Positions 37,203 through 48,983 of a stretch of DNA of 64,000 nucleotides are shown here, piece after piece. Position numbers and translations under genes: made by a program. The DNA lies in NCBI GenBank assembly GCA_008180335.1, contig VTEF01000001.1, positions 312,636 through 376,635 on the forward strand, in the 5' to 3' direction. The notes under the pieces are model-generated. The model did no database searches, was not told the DNA's origin, and was given only the letters and a program-made list of their open reading frames with translations. Numbering within the stretch: the stretch's first letter is position 1; each line of letters starts with the position of its first letter. This stretch comes from Priestia megaterium (lineage in GTDB: Bacteria > Bacillota > Bacilli > Bacillales > Bacillaceae_H).

Positions 37203-37231
37203 TTGCCAAAAAGTTGTAACATCTATACGAT
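37203..37231 (+). promoter_or_regulatory. Probable SigA promoter of holA
   Basis: TTGCCA, 17-base spacer, TACGAT. The -10 lies inside a palindrome, ACATCTA-TACGA-TAGATGT. Confidence 0.55.
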
Positions 37232-37266
37232 AGATGTAGACAATTTATAGAATGGAGCGTAGAAAT

Positions 37267-38286
37267 TTGGCAATAGATAGCTTAAAAACCATTACTTCAA
37301 AAAATATCAGTTCTGTGTATTTATTGCATGGTGTCAATTCTTTTATTATGACGAAAGCTCGCGATAAAATTATCGGAAATGTACTAAGTGAAGAAGAAAA
37401 AGAGTTTAATCTATCCGTGTATGATTTAGAAGAAACTGCTATTGATCAAGTCATTGAAGATGCAGAAACTCTTCCATTTTTAGGAGAAAAAAGAGTTGTG
37501 GTTGCGAAAAATGCCTTATTTTTAACTGCTGAAAAAATAAAAGCAAAAGTAGAGCATGACTTAGCAAAATTACAACAATACATTGAACAACCTACTTCTT
37601 TTTCAGTGTTAATTATTATGGCCCCTTACGAAAAATTAGATGAACGAAAAAAAATCACTAAGCTTTTAAAGAAACAAGCTACATACATTGAAGCTAATGA
37701 ATTTAATGAACAAGACATAAAACAATGGATAAGCAGTTTACTTGTAAAAGAAGAAATTGAAATGGATGAAGAAGCGAAGAATTTATTAGTACAACTCGTT
37801 GGGCTAAACGTCACGCTTGTGACAAATGAGGTAGAGAAAATGATGTTATATGTTGGTCCTAAAGGCGTTATTACAAGGGAAACAGTATTACAGCTTGTAG
37901 CAAAAACGTTAGAGCAGAACGTATTCACACTAATTGAAGCTGTTATTCAACGGAACGTTTCACAAGCATTAAATATCTATCAAGATTTACTTCGCAATAA
38001 TGAAGAGCCGATAAAAATTTTATCTTTATTAGCTTCGCAATTTCGTTTGCTCTATCATGCAAAACAACTGTTTAATCAAGGGTACGGCCAACAACAGATT
38101 GCACAAACATTAAAAGTTCATCCGTTTCGAGTGAAGATTGCTCTTCAGCAAAGTCGAGGATTCGAAGAGAAAAAGCTTACAATTATTTTAAAGGAACTTG
38201 CAGAAGCAGATTATCAGATGAAAACAGGAAGAATGGATAAAGCACTTATTTTACAGCTCTTCTTTTTGAAGCAGAGTAACGGATAA
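37267..38286 (+). CDS. holA: DNA polymerase III delta subunit (YqeN)
   Basis: A 339-residue clamp-loader subunit that opens the sliding clamp. Conserved parts include VYLLHGVNSF, NLSVYDLEE, LPFLGEKRVVVAKNA, MAPYEKLDERKK and the C-terminal NEEPIKILSLLASQFRLL. The TTG at 37267 has GGAG 9 bases upstream, while ATG 37252, five codons earlier, has no ribosome site; the start is therefore moderately certain. Confidence 0.93.
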   Translation: MAIDSLKTITSKNISSVYLLHGVNSFIMTKARDKIIGNVLSEEEKEFNLSVYDLEETAIDQVIEDAETLPFLGEKRVVVAKNALFLTAEKIKAKVEHDLAKLQQYIEQPTSFSVLIIMAPYEKLDERKKITKLLKKQATYIEANEFNEQDIKQWISSLLVKEEIEMDEEAKNLLVQLVGLNVTLVTNEVEKMMLYVGPKGVITRETVLQLVAKTLEQNVFTLIEAVIQRNVSQALNIYQDLLRNNEEPIKILSLLASQFRLLYHAKQLFNQGYGQQQIAQTLKVHPFRVKIALQQSRGFEEKKLTIILKELAEADYQMKTGRMDKALILQLFFLKQSNG

Positions 38287-38318
38287 ATAAAGTGTTTTAT
38301 CCGTTGTCCTCCAATTAA

Positions 38319-38345
38319 AAAAACGATCCGAGAGGGATCGTTTTA
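38319..38345. terminator. Bidirectional terminator between holA and rpsT
   Basis: AAACGATCC pairs with GGATCGTTT, with A and T tracts at both ends. Confidence 0.92.
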
Positions 38346-38351
38346 TGCTTA

Positions 38352-38618
38352 TTATGCAGATAAACCGTTAAGTTTTTGCGCTAAGCGAGACTTTTGACGA
38401 GCTGCAGCATTTTTGTGGATAAGACCTTTTTGAGCCGCTTTGTCTAATTTTTTAGAAGCAACAGAGTATGCTGCTTTTGCATTATCTAAATCGTTGTTTT
38501 CAACTAAAGCTTCAAAGTTTTTGATAGCAGTACGCATAGCAGATTTTGCTTGAATGTTATGAGCACGACGAGCTTCAGTAGTTTTTACACGTTTGATAGC
38601 TGATTTAATGTTTGGCAT
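38352..38618 (-). CDS. rpsT: 30S ribosomal protein S20
   Basis: An 88-residue basic helical protein ([13 protein letters not shown] at the N-terminus, [20 protein letters not shown] at the C-terminus) that binds 16S rRNA. The start at 38618 follows GGGAGGTGAA on the minus strand. It is convergent with holA and divergent from gpr. A TATAAT in 38650-38660 on the minus strand may be its -10. Confidence 0.98.
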   Translation of the reverse strand: MPNIKSAIKRVKTTEARRAHNIQAKSAMRTAIKNFEALVENNDLDNAKAAYSVASKKLDKAAQKGLIHKNAAARQKSRLAQKLNGLSA

Positions 38619-38880
38619 CCATTTCACCTCCCGAAATTATAACAATCGAGATTATATAGAACTCGACATTTCTTACATAAGAACACAAGATATTTTATCA
38701 AACCCCAGAACATAATGCAATAGCATCGATGAGGAATTTTAGTTATTAAATTACCTGTAAATGAGCATTTTGTGATTCGTTCACCATAGTTTTTTATTGA
38801 CTTCATTAAGAGAGGATGAATGAATCAAACAAGCTTAGGTGACAATAAACCAGATGAATAGCTGTCTGGGAGGTTAAAAT

Positions 38881-39993
38881 ATGAATGAAAAGTTGGATTT
38901 AAGTCAATATAGTGTACGTACTGATTTAGCTGTAGAAGCAAGGGCTATCGTGGCTGAAAATCAACAAAAAGAACAGAAGCAACCAGATATTGAAGGTGTT
39001 ATTTTTAAAGAAAAAGATATAGATGGCGTAAAAGTATCTTTGGTTGAAATTACTGAAAAAGGTGCTGAATCAATAGGAAAGAAAAAGGGGCGCTATCTTA
39101 CTCTTGAGTCTGTAGGAATTCGTGAACAGAATACAGAACAACAAGAGAAAATGGAAGAAGTATTCGCTAAGGAATTAAATTATTTTATCAAAAGTTTAAA
39201 TATTGCCGATGATGCCAGCTGTTTAGTCGTCGGTCTTGGGAACATCAGTGTTACTCCCGATGCATTAGGACCGAAAACCATTGAGAATTTATTAGTTACC
39301 CGGCATTTATTTCAGTTAGAACCTGAAAATATCCAAGAAGGATTTCGACCTGTGAGTGCGATTATACCAGGAGTAATGGGGATTACAGGAATTGAAACAA
39401 GCGATATTATCTTTGGAGTTGTTCAAAAAGTAAAACCAGACTTTATTATTGCAATCGATGCTTTAGCTGCGCGTTCTATTGAGCGTGTAAATGCAACCAT
39501 TCAAATTTCTGATTCTGGTATTCATCCAGGGTCTGGAGTAGGAAATAAAAGAAAGGAAATTAGTTACGACACATTAGGGATTCCTGTTATCGCTATTGGG
39601 ATTCCGACGGTTGTAGATGCTGTATCTATTACAAGTGATACGATTGATTTTATTTTAAAACATTTCGGACGGGAGATGAATGAACAAGATAAACCGTCTA
39701 AATCTCTTGTTCCAGCTGGAATGACATTTGGAGAGCAAAAAAAATTAACAGAAGAAGATTTACCAAGTGAAGAACATCGTCAAACATATTTAGGAATGGT
39801 AGGTACACTTCCTGATGAGGAAAAACGCCGTCTCATCCATGAAGTGCTTTCACCTCTTGGCCATAATTTAATGGTGACACCAAAAGAAGTTGATATGTTC
39901 ATTGAAGAGATGGCAAATGTGGTAGCAAGCGGACTAAATGCAGCATTGCATCATGAAGTAAATCAAGATAATTATGGAGCCTATACTCACTAA
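38881..39993 (+). CDS. gpr: Germination protease GPR
   Basis: A 370-residue spore protease (peptidase family A25) that degrades small acid-soluble spore proteins during germination. The N-terminal [16 protein letters not shown] contains the autoprocessing site. The core has [28 protein letters not shown] and DALAARS. ATG follows GGGAGG. GGTGACAAT at 38838-38846, with TGAAT upstream, could be a forespore (SigF/SigG) promoter; match is partial. In B. subtilis spoIIP follows, but here yqxA does. Confidence 0.97.
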   Translation: MNEKLDLSQYSVRTDLAVEARAIVAENQQKEQKQPDIEGVIFKEKDIDGVKVSLVEITEKGAESIGKKKGRYLTLESVGIREQNTEQQEKMEEVFAKELNYFIKSLNIADDASCLVVGLGNISVTPDALGPKTIENLLVTRHLFQLEPENIQEGFRPVSAIIPGVMGITGIETSDIIFGVVQKVKPDFIIAIDALAARSIERVNATIQISDSGIHPGSGVGNKRKEISYDTLGIPVIAIGIPTVVDAVSITSDTIDFILKHFGREMNEQDKPSKSLVPAGMTFGEQKKLTEEDLPSEEHRQTYLGMVGTLPDEEKRRLIHEVLSPLGHNLMVTPKEVDMFIEEMANVVASGLNAALHHEVNQDNYGAYTH

Positions 39994-40134
39994 ATTTTTT
40001 GCACTGTCACAAGAAAAGCATATCTTATAATGAAATGAATGAAAGATGTAAAATAGCGCAATAATGGTTAGTATTCAATGAATATTCGCTTAAATATTAA
40101 AACAAATCGTGTCCGTAATGAGAGGAGCATTTGT

Positions 40135-40470
40135 ATGGTAAAGTTTACGATGAAAACATTGTTGCTAACGGTTATTTTGCTGTTTGGTGTGTTATTGGGC
40201 ATGCAAATGGCTCAACAAGGTCTTGTGAAGATGAAAGGATATAATGATCCAGCGATTGAACATGTTTTTACTGTTTCTAAAACAGATGAAGGGCAAGTAG
40301 AGGCAGCTATACTTGGCTCAAAACAAGTAGTGAATATAGAAGAAAAACAGAAAATATTAGAAGAGAGAAAAGCATTCAATGTTTTCTCTTCTATTGGGAA
40401 AAGTTTGGCAAATACGATACAAGGAATGGTGCAAAAAGCTGTAGAGACAATCCATAATTTATTTGTTTAA
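40135..40470 (+). CDS. yqxA: DUF3679 protein YqxA
   Basis: A 111-residue protein with an N-terminal transmembrane or signal helix (about residues 5-25, MKTLLLTVILLFGVLLGMQ) and a charged amphipathic remainder outside the cytosol. This is the DUF3679/YqxA type found next to spoIIP and gpr in Bacillus. The ATG at 40135 follows GAGAGGAG. Here it lies only 141 bases after gpr, with no room for spoIIP. Function unknown, probably sporulation-related by context. Confidence 0.82.
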   Translation: MVKFTMKTLLLTVILLFGVLLGMQMAQQGLVKMKGYNDPAIEHVFTVSKTDEGQVEAAILGSKQVVNIEEKQKILEERKAFNVFSSIGKSLANTIQGMVQKAVETIHNLFV

Positions 40471-40582
40471 ATTCTGTTTTTCTTCACATTCGACCTAAAG
40501 CTATTTTAAAGTTGAAAACTATCGGTATTACTATAGCAGTAACAACTAAATTCATCCGTGTATTTGTAAATAAGGAGAAAGA

Positions 40583-40626
40583 GTGACTCAAAAATCGCTT
40601 TGCGCAACTTTTGAGTCATTTTTTTG
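40583..40626 (+). terminator. Intrinsic terminator after yqxA
   Basis: GTGACTCAAAA pairs with TTTTGAGTCAT around a GC-containing loop, followed by seven T. Confidence 0.85.
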
Positions 40627-40696
40627 TTTGAAATTGTTTTGATTATTTAGAAAAGAGAGGAATAGGGAGGCTGGTTGAAGTTTCAATTGAAGCATA

Positions 40697-40725
40697 TTGA
40701 ATGTTGATGAATGTGTTGTTATAAT
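40697..40725 (+). promoter_or_regulatory. SigA promoter of lepA
   Basis: TTGAAT, exactly 17 bases, then a perfect TATAAT, 45 bases before the lepA start. Confidence 0.75.
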
Positions 40726-40770
40726 TTAATTTAGTGTATTTTGCCGATTTTCAGTAGGAGTGAAAAAATT

Positions 40771-42594
40771 ATGGACAGAGAAGCGAGACTAAAACGACAA
40801 TCGAAAATCCGAAATTTTTCGATTATTGCTCATATAGACCACGGGAAGTCAACATTAGCAGACCGTATTTTAGAAAAGACAAATGCGTTAACTCAACGTG
40901 AAATGAAAGCGCAACTTTTAGATTCAATGGATTTAGAACGTGAGCGTGGAATTACGATTAAATTGAATGCGGTGCAACTTCAATATAAGGCAAAAGATGG
41001 AGACGACTATATATTTCATTTAATTGACACGCCGGGACATGTCGATTTTACGTACGAAGTATCGCGAAGCCTTGCAGCGTGTGAAGGAGCGATTCTTGTT
41101 GTAGATGCTGCACAAGGTATTGAAGCACAAACATTAGCTAATGTATATTTAGCGTTAGATAATAACCTTGAGATTTTACCTGTTATTAATAAAATTGATC
41201 TTCCAAGTGCAGAACCAGAGCGCGTGCGTCAGGAAGTAGAAGATGTAATTGGTTTAGATGCATCGGAAGCAGTACTTGCTTCTGCGAAAGCTGGAATTGG
41301 AATTGAAGAAATTTTAGAACAGATTGTGGAAAAAGTGCCTGCTCCAGAAGGCGATCCTGAGGGGCCTTTAAAAGCATTAATTTTTGATTCATTCTATGAT
41401 GCGTATCGTGGAGTTGTAGCATCTATTCGTATTGTAGAAGGAACAGTTAAAGTCGGCGATAAAATTAAAATGATGGCAACGGGTAAGGGATTTGAAGTAA
41501 CTGAGTTAGGGGTATTAACTCCAAAAGCAGTTGCGAAAGACGAGTTATCTGTTGGTGATGTAGGGTACTTAACTGCTGCCATTAAAAACGTAGGAGATAC
41601 ACGTGTAGGTGATACCATTACACTAGCAAAAAATGGTGCAGCGGAGCCATTGCCAGGATATCGCCGTTTAAATCCAATGGTTTACTGTGGATTGTATCCA
41701 ATTGATACAGCTAAATATAACGATCTTCGGGAAGCGTTAGAGAAATTAGAATTAAATGATTCAGCGCTTCAATTCGAGCCTGAAACATCGCAAGCATTAG
41801 GGTTTGGCTTCCGTTGCGGGTTCTTAGGATTGCTTCATATGGAGATTATCCAAGAGCGTATCGAACGAGAGTTTAAGATTGACTTAATTACGACAGCGCC
41901 AAGTGTTATTTACGATGTGTACTTGACAGATGGTGAAAAAGTATCAGTCGATAATCCGTCTAATATGCCAGATCCTCAGCAAATTGAGCAAGTTGAAGAG
42001 CCTTATGTAAAAGCAACAATGATGGTGCCGAATGATTATGTAGGTGCCGTAATGGAGCTTTGTCAGAAGAAGCGCGGTAACTTCATTGATATGCAGTATT
42101 TAGATGCTAACCGTGTAAGTATTATCTATGAAATTCCGTTAGCAGAAATTGTGTATGATTTCTTTGATCAGTTAAAATCAAATACGAAAGGCTATGCGTC
42201 GTTTGATTATGAACTGATTGGCTATCAGCCTTCAAAGCTGGTAAAGATGGATATTTTATTAAACGGTGAGAAAGTCGATGCTTTATCATTTATCGTTCAC
42301 CGTGATTCGGCATATGACCGTGGTAAAGTTATTGTAGAGAAATTAAAAGAATTGATTCCGCGTCAGCAGTTTGAAGTGCCAATTCAGGCAGCAATCGGTC
42401 AAAAAATTGTAGCGCGCTCCACAATTAAAGCCATTCGCAAAAACGTTCTTGCTAAATGTTACGGTGGAGATATTTCACGTAAACGTAAATTGCTTGAAAA
42501 GCAAAAAGAAGGAAAGAAACGCATGAAGCAAGTTGGTTCGGTTGAAGTGCCGCAAGAAGCATTTATGGCCGTACTTCGTATGGATGAAGACTAA
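40771..42594 (+). CDS. lepA: Elongation factor 4 (LepA)
   Basis: A 607-residue translational GTPase that acts on the ribosome (back-translocation and 30S assembly). Motifs are [10 protein letters not shown] (G1), RGITIKL, DTPGH (G3) and NKIDLP (G4), followed by EF-G-like domains and the LepA-specific C-terminal domain ([20 protein letters not shown]). The ATG at 40771 follows AGGAGTG; ten further upstream codons are open without a ribosome site. Confidence 0.98.
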   Translation: MDREARLKRQSKIRNFSIIAHIDHGKSTLADRILEKTNALTQREMKAQLLDSMDLERERGITIKLNAVQLQYKAKDGDDYIFHLIDTPGHVDFTYEVSRSLAACEGAILVVDAAQGIEAQTLANVYLALDNNLEILPVINKIDLPSAEPERVRQEVEDVIGLDASEAVLASAKAGIGIEEILEQIVEKVPAPEGDPEGPLKALIFDSFYDAYRGVVASIRIVEGTVKVGDKIKMMATGKGFEVTELGVLTPKAVAKDELSVGDVGYLTAAIKNVGDTRVGDTITLAKNGAAEPLPGYRRLNPMVYCGLYPIDTAKYNDLREALEKLELNDSALQFEPETSQALGFGFRCGFLGLLHMEIIQERIEREFKIDLITTAPSVIYDVYLTDGEKVSVDNPSNMPDPQQIEQVEEPYVKATMMVPNDYVGAVMELCQKKRGNFIDMQYLDANRVSIIYEIPLAEIVYDFFDQLKSNTKGYASFDYELIGYQPSKLVKMDILLNGEKVDALSFIVHRDSAYDRGKVIVEKLKELIPRQQFEVPIQAAIGQKIVARSTIKAIRKNVLAKCYGGDISRKRKLLEKQKEGKKRMKQVGSVEVPQEAFMAVLRMDED

Positions 42595-42714
42595 GGGGTT
42601 ATTTAACAAGTCTATTTAGTTTAGAAAAACAGTATATTTTGATACGATATAAAATATAAAATGAAACGAATGATCGGAAAAATTATCTTGCACGGTTAAT
42701 CGTTACAAAGAGGT

Positions 42715-42746
42715 AAAATACCGCAGAGGCAATCTGCGGTATTTTT
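42715..42746 (+). terminator. Intrinsic terminator after lepA
   Basis: AAAATACCGCAGA pairs perfectly (13 bp) with TCTGCGGTATTTT, followed by T residues. Confidence 0.93.
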
Positions 42747-42779
42747 ATCATTCATTAAGATGATTTGAGGTGAAAGCTT

Positions 42780-43919
42780 ATGATTGAAGCAGCTTATTTG
42801 CATATTCCGTTTTGTCATCATATTTGTCATTATTGTGACTTTAACAAAGTCTTTTTTCATAATCAGCCTGTTATGCCATATTTACAGAGCATGAGAGAAG
42901 AAATGAAACGGACCGTCGAAATCTATCCAACTGAAAACTTAAAAACAATTTTTGTCGGGGGAGGGACACCAACTGCGCTTGATGAACAGCAGCTGGCCTA
43001 TTTTTTAGAATCAATCCGCCTATATCTTCCGTTTGAATCAAGCGGTGAATTTACATTTGAAGCAAACCCGAATGAATTAACAAAAGAAAAAGTGAAAATT
43101 CTACATGAGTACGGTGTGAACCGTTTAAGTATAGGTGTGCAAACTTTTAATGAAGAATTGCTTCACAAGATCGGTCGTGTTCATACTAGCAGGCAAGCAT
43201 TTGAGTCAGTAGAGGCAGCAAGACAAGTTGGGATTTCAAATATTAGTTTAGATTTAATGTACAGTTTACCGGGGCAAACAATTAATGATTTTTCTAAAAC
43301 GCTTCAAACAGCTTTTTCGATTGATGTGGAACATATGTCAGCTTACTCGCTGATTATTGAGCCAAAGACAGTCTTTTATAATTTGATGAATAAAGGAAAG
43401 TTGCGAGTTCCATCTCAAGAAGATGAAGCGGCAATGTATGAACTGCTAATGAATGAAATGGCTAAGCATGGATATGGGCAATATGAAATAAGTAATTTTG
43501 CAAAGCCAACATATGAAAGTGTCCATAATTTAACCTATTGGAACAACGAAGATTACTATGGAATTGGTGCAGGTGCCCATAGTTACATTAACGGGGTAAG
43601 AAGGGCTAATATCGCACCATTAAAAAAATACATTGATTCTGTTGAACGAAGTGGATTTGCTTATTTAGAGGAAAATCGTGTGTCAAAAGCAGAGAAAATG
43701 GAAGAAGAAATGTTTTTAGGTTTACGTAAGACAAAAGGTGTTAGTGAAGAGACTTTTTACGAGAAATATAGTGTAGAAATGAAAGAGATATTTGGAGAGC
43801 CTATTCAAGAATACCAGGAAAAAGGCTTGTTAGAACAAGTTGAAGGCTGTATTCGCTTAACGCATAAAGGGCGATTTTTAGGGAATGAAGTATTCCAAGC
43901 ATTTATTGGTGTAATCTAA
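42780..43919 (+). CDS. hemW: Heme chaperone HemW, radical SAM
   Basis: A 379-residue radical SAM protein with the cluster motif CHHICHYC followed by DF. It also has VGGGTPT, GVQTF and LDLMYSLPGQT. The N-terminus lacks the extra residues of true coproporphyrinogen dehydrogenase HemN, so the heme-chaperone assignment is preferred; it was called hemN in older annotation. It lies just upstream of hrcA, as in B. subtilis. Confidence 0.95.
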   Translation: MIEAAYLHIPFCHHICHYCDFNKVFFHNQPVMPYLQSMREEMKRTVEIYPTENLKTIFVGGGTPTALDEQQLAYFLESIRLYLPFESSGEFTFEANPNELTKEKVKILHEYGVNRLSIGVQTFNEELLHKIGRVHTSRQAFESVEAARQVGISNISLDLMYSLPGQTINDFSKTLQTAFSIDVEHMSAYSLIIEPKTVFYNLMNKGKLRVPSQEDEAAMYELLMNEMAKHGYGQYEISNFAKPTYESVHNLTYWNNEDYYGIGAGAHSYINGVRRANIAPLKKYIDSVERSGFAYLEENRVSKAEKMEEEMFLGLRKTKGVSEETFYEKYSVEMKEIFGEPIQEYQEKGLLEQVEGCIRLTHKGRFLGNEVFQAFIGVI

Positions 43920-43922
43920 TCG

Positions 43923-43951
43923 TTGACATCGCAATAGTGATTTGGTAATTT
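43923..43951 (+). promoter_or_regulatory. SigA promoter of the hrcA operon
   Basis: Perfect TTGACA, 17-base spacer, TAATTT. The CIRCE operator lies at the expected start of transcription. Confidence 0.8.
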
Positions 43952-43961
43952 ATTATTAGAT

Positions 43962-43988
43962 TTAGCACTCGTGCTTTTAGAGTGCTAA
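43962..43988. promoter_or_regulatory. CIRCE operator (HrcA binding site)
   Basis: A perfect TTAGCACTC-N9-GAGTGCTAA inverted repeat directly upstream of hrcA. HrcA binding here should repress the hrcA-grpE-dnaK operon, with autoregulation. Confidence 0.98.
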
Positions 43989-44003
43989 CAGAGGTGATGA
44001 AAC

Positions 44004-45032
44004 GTGCTTACTGATCGACAGTTATTGATTTTACAAGTAATCATTGACGATTTTATTCAATCTGCACAGCCGGTTGGCTCAAGGACACTATCTAAGAAAG
44101 ATGAGATTAACTTTAGTTCTGCTACTATCCGCAATGAAATGTCGGATTTAGAAGAACTGGGGTTCATTGAGAAAACTCATACATCATCAGGCCGTGTCCC
44201 GTCTGAAAAAGGCTACCGCTATTATGTTGATCATCTTCTGTCACCGCAATTACTAACCAAAAAAGATGTATCGACAGTGAGATCTTTATTTGCAGAACGA
44301 ATCGTTGAATTAGAACAACTTGTTCAAAAATCAGCACAAATCCTGTCTGATTTAACAAGTTTAACATCGATTGTTTTAGGTCCAAAAGCAGTAAATCATA
44401 AATTAAAACAATTACAAATATTACTTTTGTCTGATGAATCTGCCGTTGCGATTATTGTAACAGATACTGGTCATGTAGAAAGTCGCACTATTACATTGCC
44501 AAGTAAAATTGGTGCATCAGAGATTGAAAAAATGGTCAATATCTTGAATGATAAGCTCATTGGTGTTCGCATTACTGATTTGCACGATAAAATGTACAAA
44601 GAAGTCGCAATGTTATTAAAAGCACATATTCAAGGCTATGAGCAAACGATGACTATTTTAAATGATGTGTTAAAATTAAACACAAACGGAAAGTTGGTAA
44701 TTGGCGGAAAGACAAATATGTTTTCGCAGCCGGAGTTTCACAATATTGATAAGATTCGCGGCTTGTTTAATATTATTGAGCATGAAAAGGAATTCTATCA
44801 ATTGCTGCGCCCGAATAAGGCAGGTATCCATGTGAAAATTGGCCGTGAAAATGAAGTCAATGAGATGGCAGATTGCAGTTTAATTACTGCAACTTATGCA
44901 TTTGGGGAAGAACAACTCGGTACGATTGCTATTCTTGGCCCAACGCGTATGGAATATGCAAGAGTTATTAGTTTATTAACGCTCTTATCATCTGATATGT
45001 CTCAATTGTTAACTACCTTGTATAAACAATAA
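44004..45032 (+). CDS. hrcA: Heat-inducible transcription repressor HrcA
   Basis: A 342-residue repressor with an N-terminal winged-helix DNA-binding domain ([40 protein letters not shown]) and a GAF-like dimerisation region. It binds the CIRCE element and depends on GroEL for activity. GTG start after GAGGTG. An intercistronic hairpin separates it from grpE. Confidence 0.98.
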   Translation: MLTDRQLLILQVIIDDFIQSAQPVGSRTLSKKDEINFSSATIRNEMSDLEELGFIEKTHTSSGRVPSEKGYRYYVDHLLSPQLLTKKDVSTVRSLFAERIVELEQLVQKSAQILSDLTSLTSIVLGPKAVNHKLKQLQILLLSDESAVAIIVTDTGHVESRTITLPSKIGASEIEKMVNILNDKLIGVRITDLHDKMYKEVAMLLKAHIQGYEQTMTILNDVLKLNTNGKLVIGGKTNMFSQPEFHNIDKIRGLFNIIEHEKEFYQLLRPNKAGIHVKIGRENEVNEMADCSLITATYAFGEEQLGTIAILGPTRMEYARVISLLTLLSSDMSQLLTTLYKQ

Positions 45033-45035
45033 AAA

Positions 45036-45070
45036 AGACGAGGCTGGAATTGATTACTTCCAACTCGTCT
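45036..45070 (+). other. Intercistronic hairpin between hrcA and grpE
   Basis: AGACGAG pairs with CTCGTCT, with inner GGAA/TTCC pairing. There is no T tract. In B. subtilis the dnaK operon mRNA is processed at a stem-loop between hrcA and grpE; this is a likely equivalent. Confidence 0.65.
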
Positions 45071-45139
45071 CTGTGATAAAATAAGAAACGTTGTTTAAAT
45101 TATCATGAAGTGTGTACATATTTAAGGGAGGTGAATGAA

Positions 45140-45697
45140 TTGTCAAACGAAAAGCAAGTAGAAGAAGTAATCGAAGAGAAACAGGATGAAGCAGTAAATG
45201 CGGCAGAGGAAACTGAAGCAATTGAGGAAACTGTTGAAAACTCTCTTCAACAAGAAATTGACCAATTAAAGCAACAGCTTGAAGAAGAAGAAAATCGTTA
45301 TTTGCGTCTACAAGCTGATTTCGATAATTTCCGTCGTCGTTCCCGTCTTGACATGGAATCTGCTCAAAAATACCGCGCTCAATCATTAGTGACTGATATT
45401 TTACCAGCACTTGATAACTTTGAACGTGCGTTAAAAGTAGATACAGACGACGAAAAGACAAAGTCCATCCTACAAGGTGTAGAAATGGTGTATCGTCAAT
45501 TGAAAGAGGCCCTTCAAAAAGAAGGTGTTGAATCAATTGAATCGGTTGGTAAAACATTTGATCCTTATGAGCATCAAGCAGTGATGCAAGTAGAAGATGA
45601 GGCGTATGAGCCAAATACAGTTGTAGAAGAGTTGCAAAAAGGCTACAAATTAAAAGATAAAATCATCCGTCCTGCGATGGTGAAAGTAAATCAATAA
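45140..45697 (+). CDS. grpE: Nucleotide exchange factor GrpE
   Basis: A 185-residue DnaK cochaperone. An acidic N-terminus leads into a long coiled coil (about residues 35-90) and a beta-rich head with the GRPE signature ([20 protein letters not shown]). The TTG start at 45140 is chosen for AGGGAGGTGA just upstream; ten earlier codons are open but overlap the ribosome site. Confidence 0.97.
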   Translation: MSNEKQVEEVIEEKQDEAVNAAEETEAIEETVENSLQQEIDQLKQQLEEEENRYLRLQADFDNFRRRSRLDMESAQKYRAQSLVTDILPALDNFERALKVDTDDEKTKSILQGVEMVYRQLKEALQKEGVESIESVGKTFDPYEHQAVMQVEDEAYEPNTVVEELQKGYKLKDKIIRPAMVKVNQ

Positions 45698-45713
45698 AAT
45701 GATTACATAGTGA

Positions 45714-47546
<1,833 letters not shown>

Positions 47547-47602
47547 TGCATCTTGACGACTGAAGTGAAAGACGCCATGGTGCGGAGTATTCACATCATT
47601 TA

Positions 47603-47642
47603 AAAGTCAAAGTCAAGTTTATTTCTTGGCTTTGACTTTTTT
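47603..47642 (+). terminator. Intrinsic terminator between dnaK and dnaJ
   Basis: AAAGTCAAAG pairs with CTTTGACTTT, followed by six T. It would limit readthrough from the CIRCE-controlled promoter into dnaJ. Confidence 0.88.
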
Positions 47643-47646
47643 AGTG

Positions 47647-47676
47647 TTGACAAACAGCCTATATGAAAAGTAACTT
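47647..47676 (+). promoter_or_regulatory. Probable promoter of dnaJ
   Basis: Perfect TTGACA, 18-base spacer, TAACTT, right after the dnaK terminator. A second candidate, TTGCTA with TACAAT, lies about 45 bases downstream. Confidence 0.55.
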
Positions 47677-47746
47677 TTCTGTTGCTATGGAATTATTAAT
47701 AGTGATACAATTACGTTTATGTGAAACGATTCGGGAGTGAGTATTG

Positions 47747-48865
47747 ATGAGTAAGCGAGATTACTATGAAGTACTCGGTATCAGTAAGAGCGCTACAAAA
47801 GATGAAATAAAAAAAGCATACCGCAAATTGTCTAAAAAATATCATCCAGATATTAATAAAGAAGCGGATGCTGCTGAAAAATTTAAAGAAATAAAAGAAG
47901 CTTACGAAGTATTAAGTGATGACCAGAAAAAAGCTCATTATGATCAGTTTGGACATACAGATCCAAATCAAGGCTTTGGCGGTGGTTCAGACTTCGGTGG
48001 CTTTGGCTTTGAAGATATTTTCAGCTCAATCTTTGGTGGTGGAGGTCGCAGACGTGATCCTAATGCTCCAAGACAAGGTGCCGATTTACAATATACGATG
48101 ACACTATCGTTTGAAGAAGCTGTCTTTGGAAAAGAGACGACAATTGAAATTCCGCGTGAAGAAACATGTGAAACATGTAAAGGTTCTGGTGCAAAGCCTG
48201 GAACAAAGGTAAGCACTTGTTCACACTGTAACGGATCTGGACAATTAAATGTAGAACAAAATACTCCGTTTGGCCGTGTTGTTAATCGCCGTGCTTGTCA
48301 CCATTGTAATGGGACGGGTAAAAAAATCGAGGAAAAATGTTCAACATGTCGTGGAGAAGGTAAAGTAACGAAGCGACGTAAAATTAATGTGAAGATTCCA
48401 GCTGGTGTTGATGATGGTCAACAATTACGTGTAAGTGCACAAGGTGAACCAGGTGTAAACGGTGGACCTCCAGGTGATTTGTATGTGGTATTCCATGTAC
48501 GTTCACATGAATTTTTTGAACGTGATGGGGATGATATCTACTGCGAAATGCCATTGACATTTGCCCAAGCTGCGCTAGGTGATGAAGTGGAAGTGCCCAC
48601 ACTTCATGGGAAAGTAAAGTTAAAAATCCCTGCTGGTACACAAACGGGTACGAAATTTCGTTTAAAGGGTAAAGGTGTTGCAAATGTAAGAGGATATGGT
48701 CAAGGCGATCAGCATATTCACGTACGTGTCGTAACTCCAACGAAACTATCTGACAAACAAAAACAATTATTACGTGAGTTTGCTGAATTAAGTGGTCAAG
48801 GAGCAGTTGATGAGCAGCATGATTCTTTCTTTGCAAAAGTTAAGAGAGCAATTAAAGGCGAATAA
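47747..48865 (+). CDS. dnaJ: Chaperone protein DnaJ (Hsp40)
   Basis: A 372-residue type I Hsp40. The J domain has YHPDINK, followed by a Gly/Phe region and four CxxCxGxG zinc repeats ([32 protein letters not shown]). C-terminal substrate-binding domains complete it. ATG 47747 is preceded by GGGAGTGAG. It stimulates DnaK ATP hydrolysis. Confidence 0.98.
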   Translation: MSKRDYYEVLGISKSATKDEIKKAYRKLSKKYHPDINKEADAAEKFKEIKEAYEVLSDDQKKAHYDQFGHTDPNQGFGGGSDFGGFGFEDIFSSIFGGGGRRRDPNAPRQGADLQYTMTLSFEEAVFGKETTIEIPREETCETCKGSGAKPGTKVSTCSHCNGSGQLNVEQNTPFGRVVNRRACHHCNGTGKKIEEKCSTCRGEGKVTKRRKINVKIPAGVDDGQQLRVSAQGEPGVNGGPPGDLYVVFHVRSHEFFERDGDDIYCEMPLTFAQAALGDEVEVPTLHGKVKLKIPAGTQTGTKFRLKGKGVANVRGYGQGDQHIHVRVVTPTKLSDKQKQLLREFAELSGQGAVDEQHDSFFAKVKRAIKGE

Positions 48866-48887
48866 TTGTCTTTTTATATGAAATGAA

Positions 48888-48919
48888 GACAGGTTGGTAA
48901 ATGATTTTACCAACCTGTC
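48888..48919 (+). other. Perfect 14-bp hairpin between dnaJ and prmA
   Basis: GACAGGTTGGTAAA pairs with TTTACCAACCTGTC around four bases. The following bases are not a T tract, so it may be a weak terminator or a transcript-stability element. Confidence 0.75.
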
Positions 48920-48983
48920 ATCTGTCATTTCAACATTTTAAACTAAAAAACAATTGTAAGTAGAAGGGATGAAGTTGGTAGAG

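Noticed and set aside
48384-48836. 150-codon antisense frame inside dnaJ
   Set aside because: A shadow of dnaJ codon usage, with His/Leu-rich low-complexity translation and no ribosome site.
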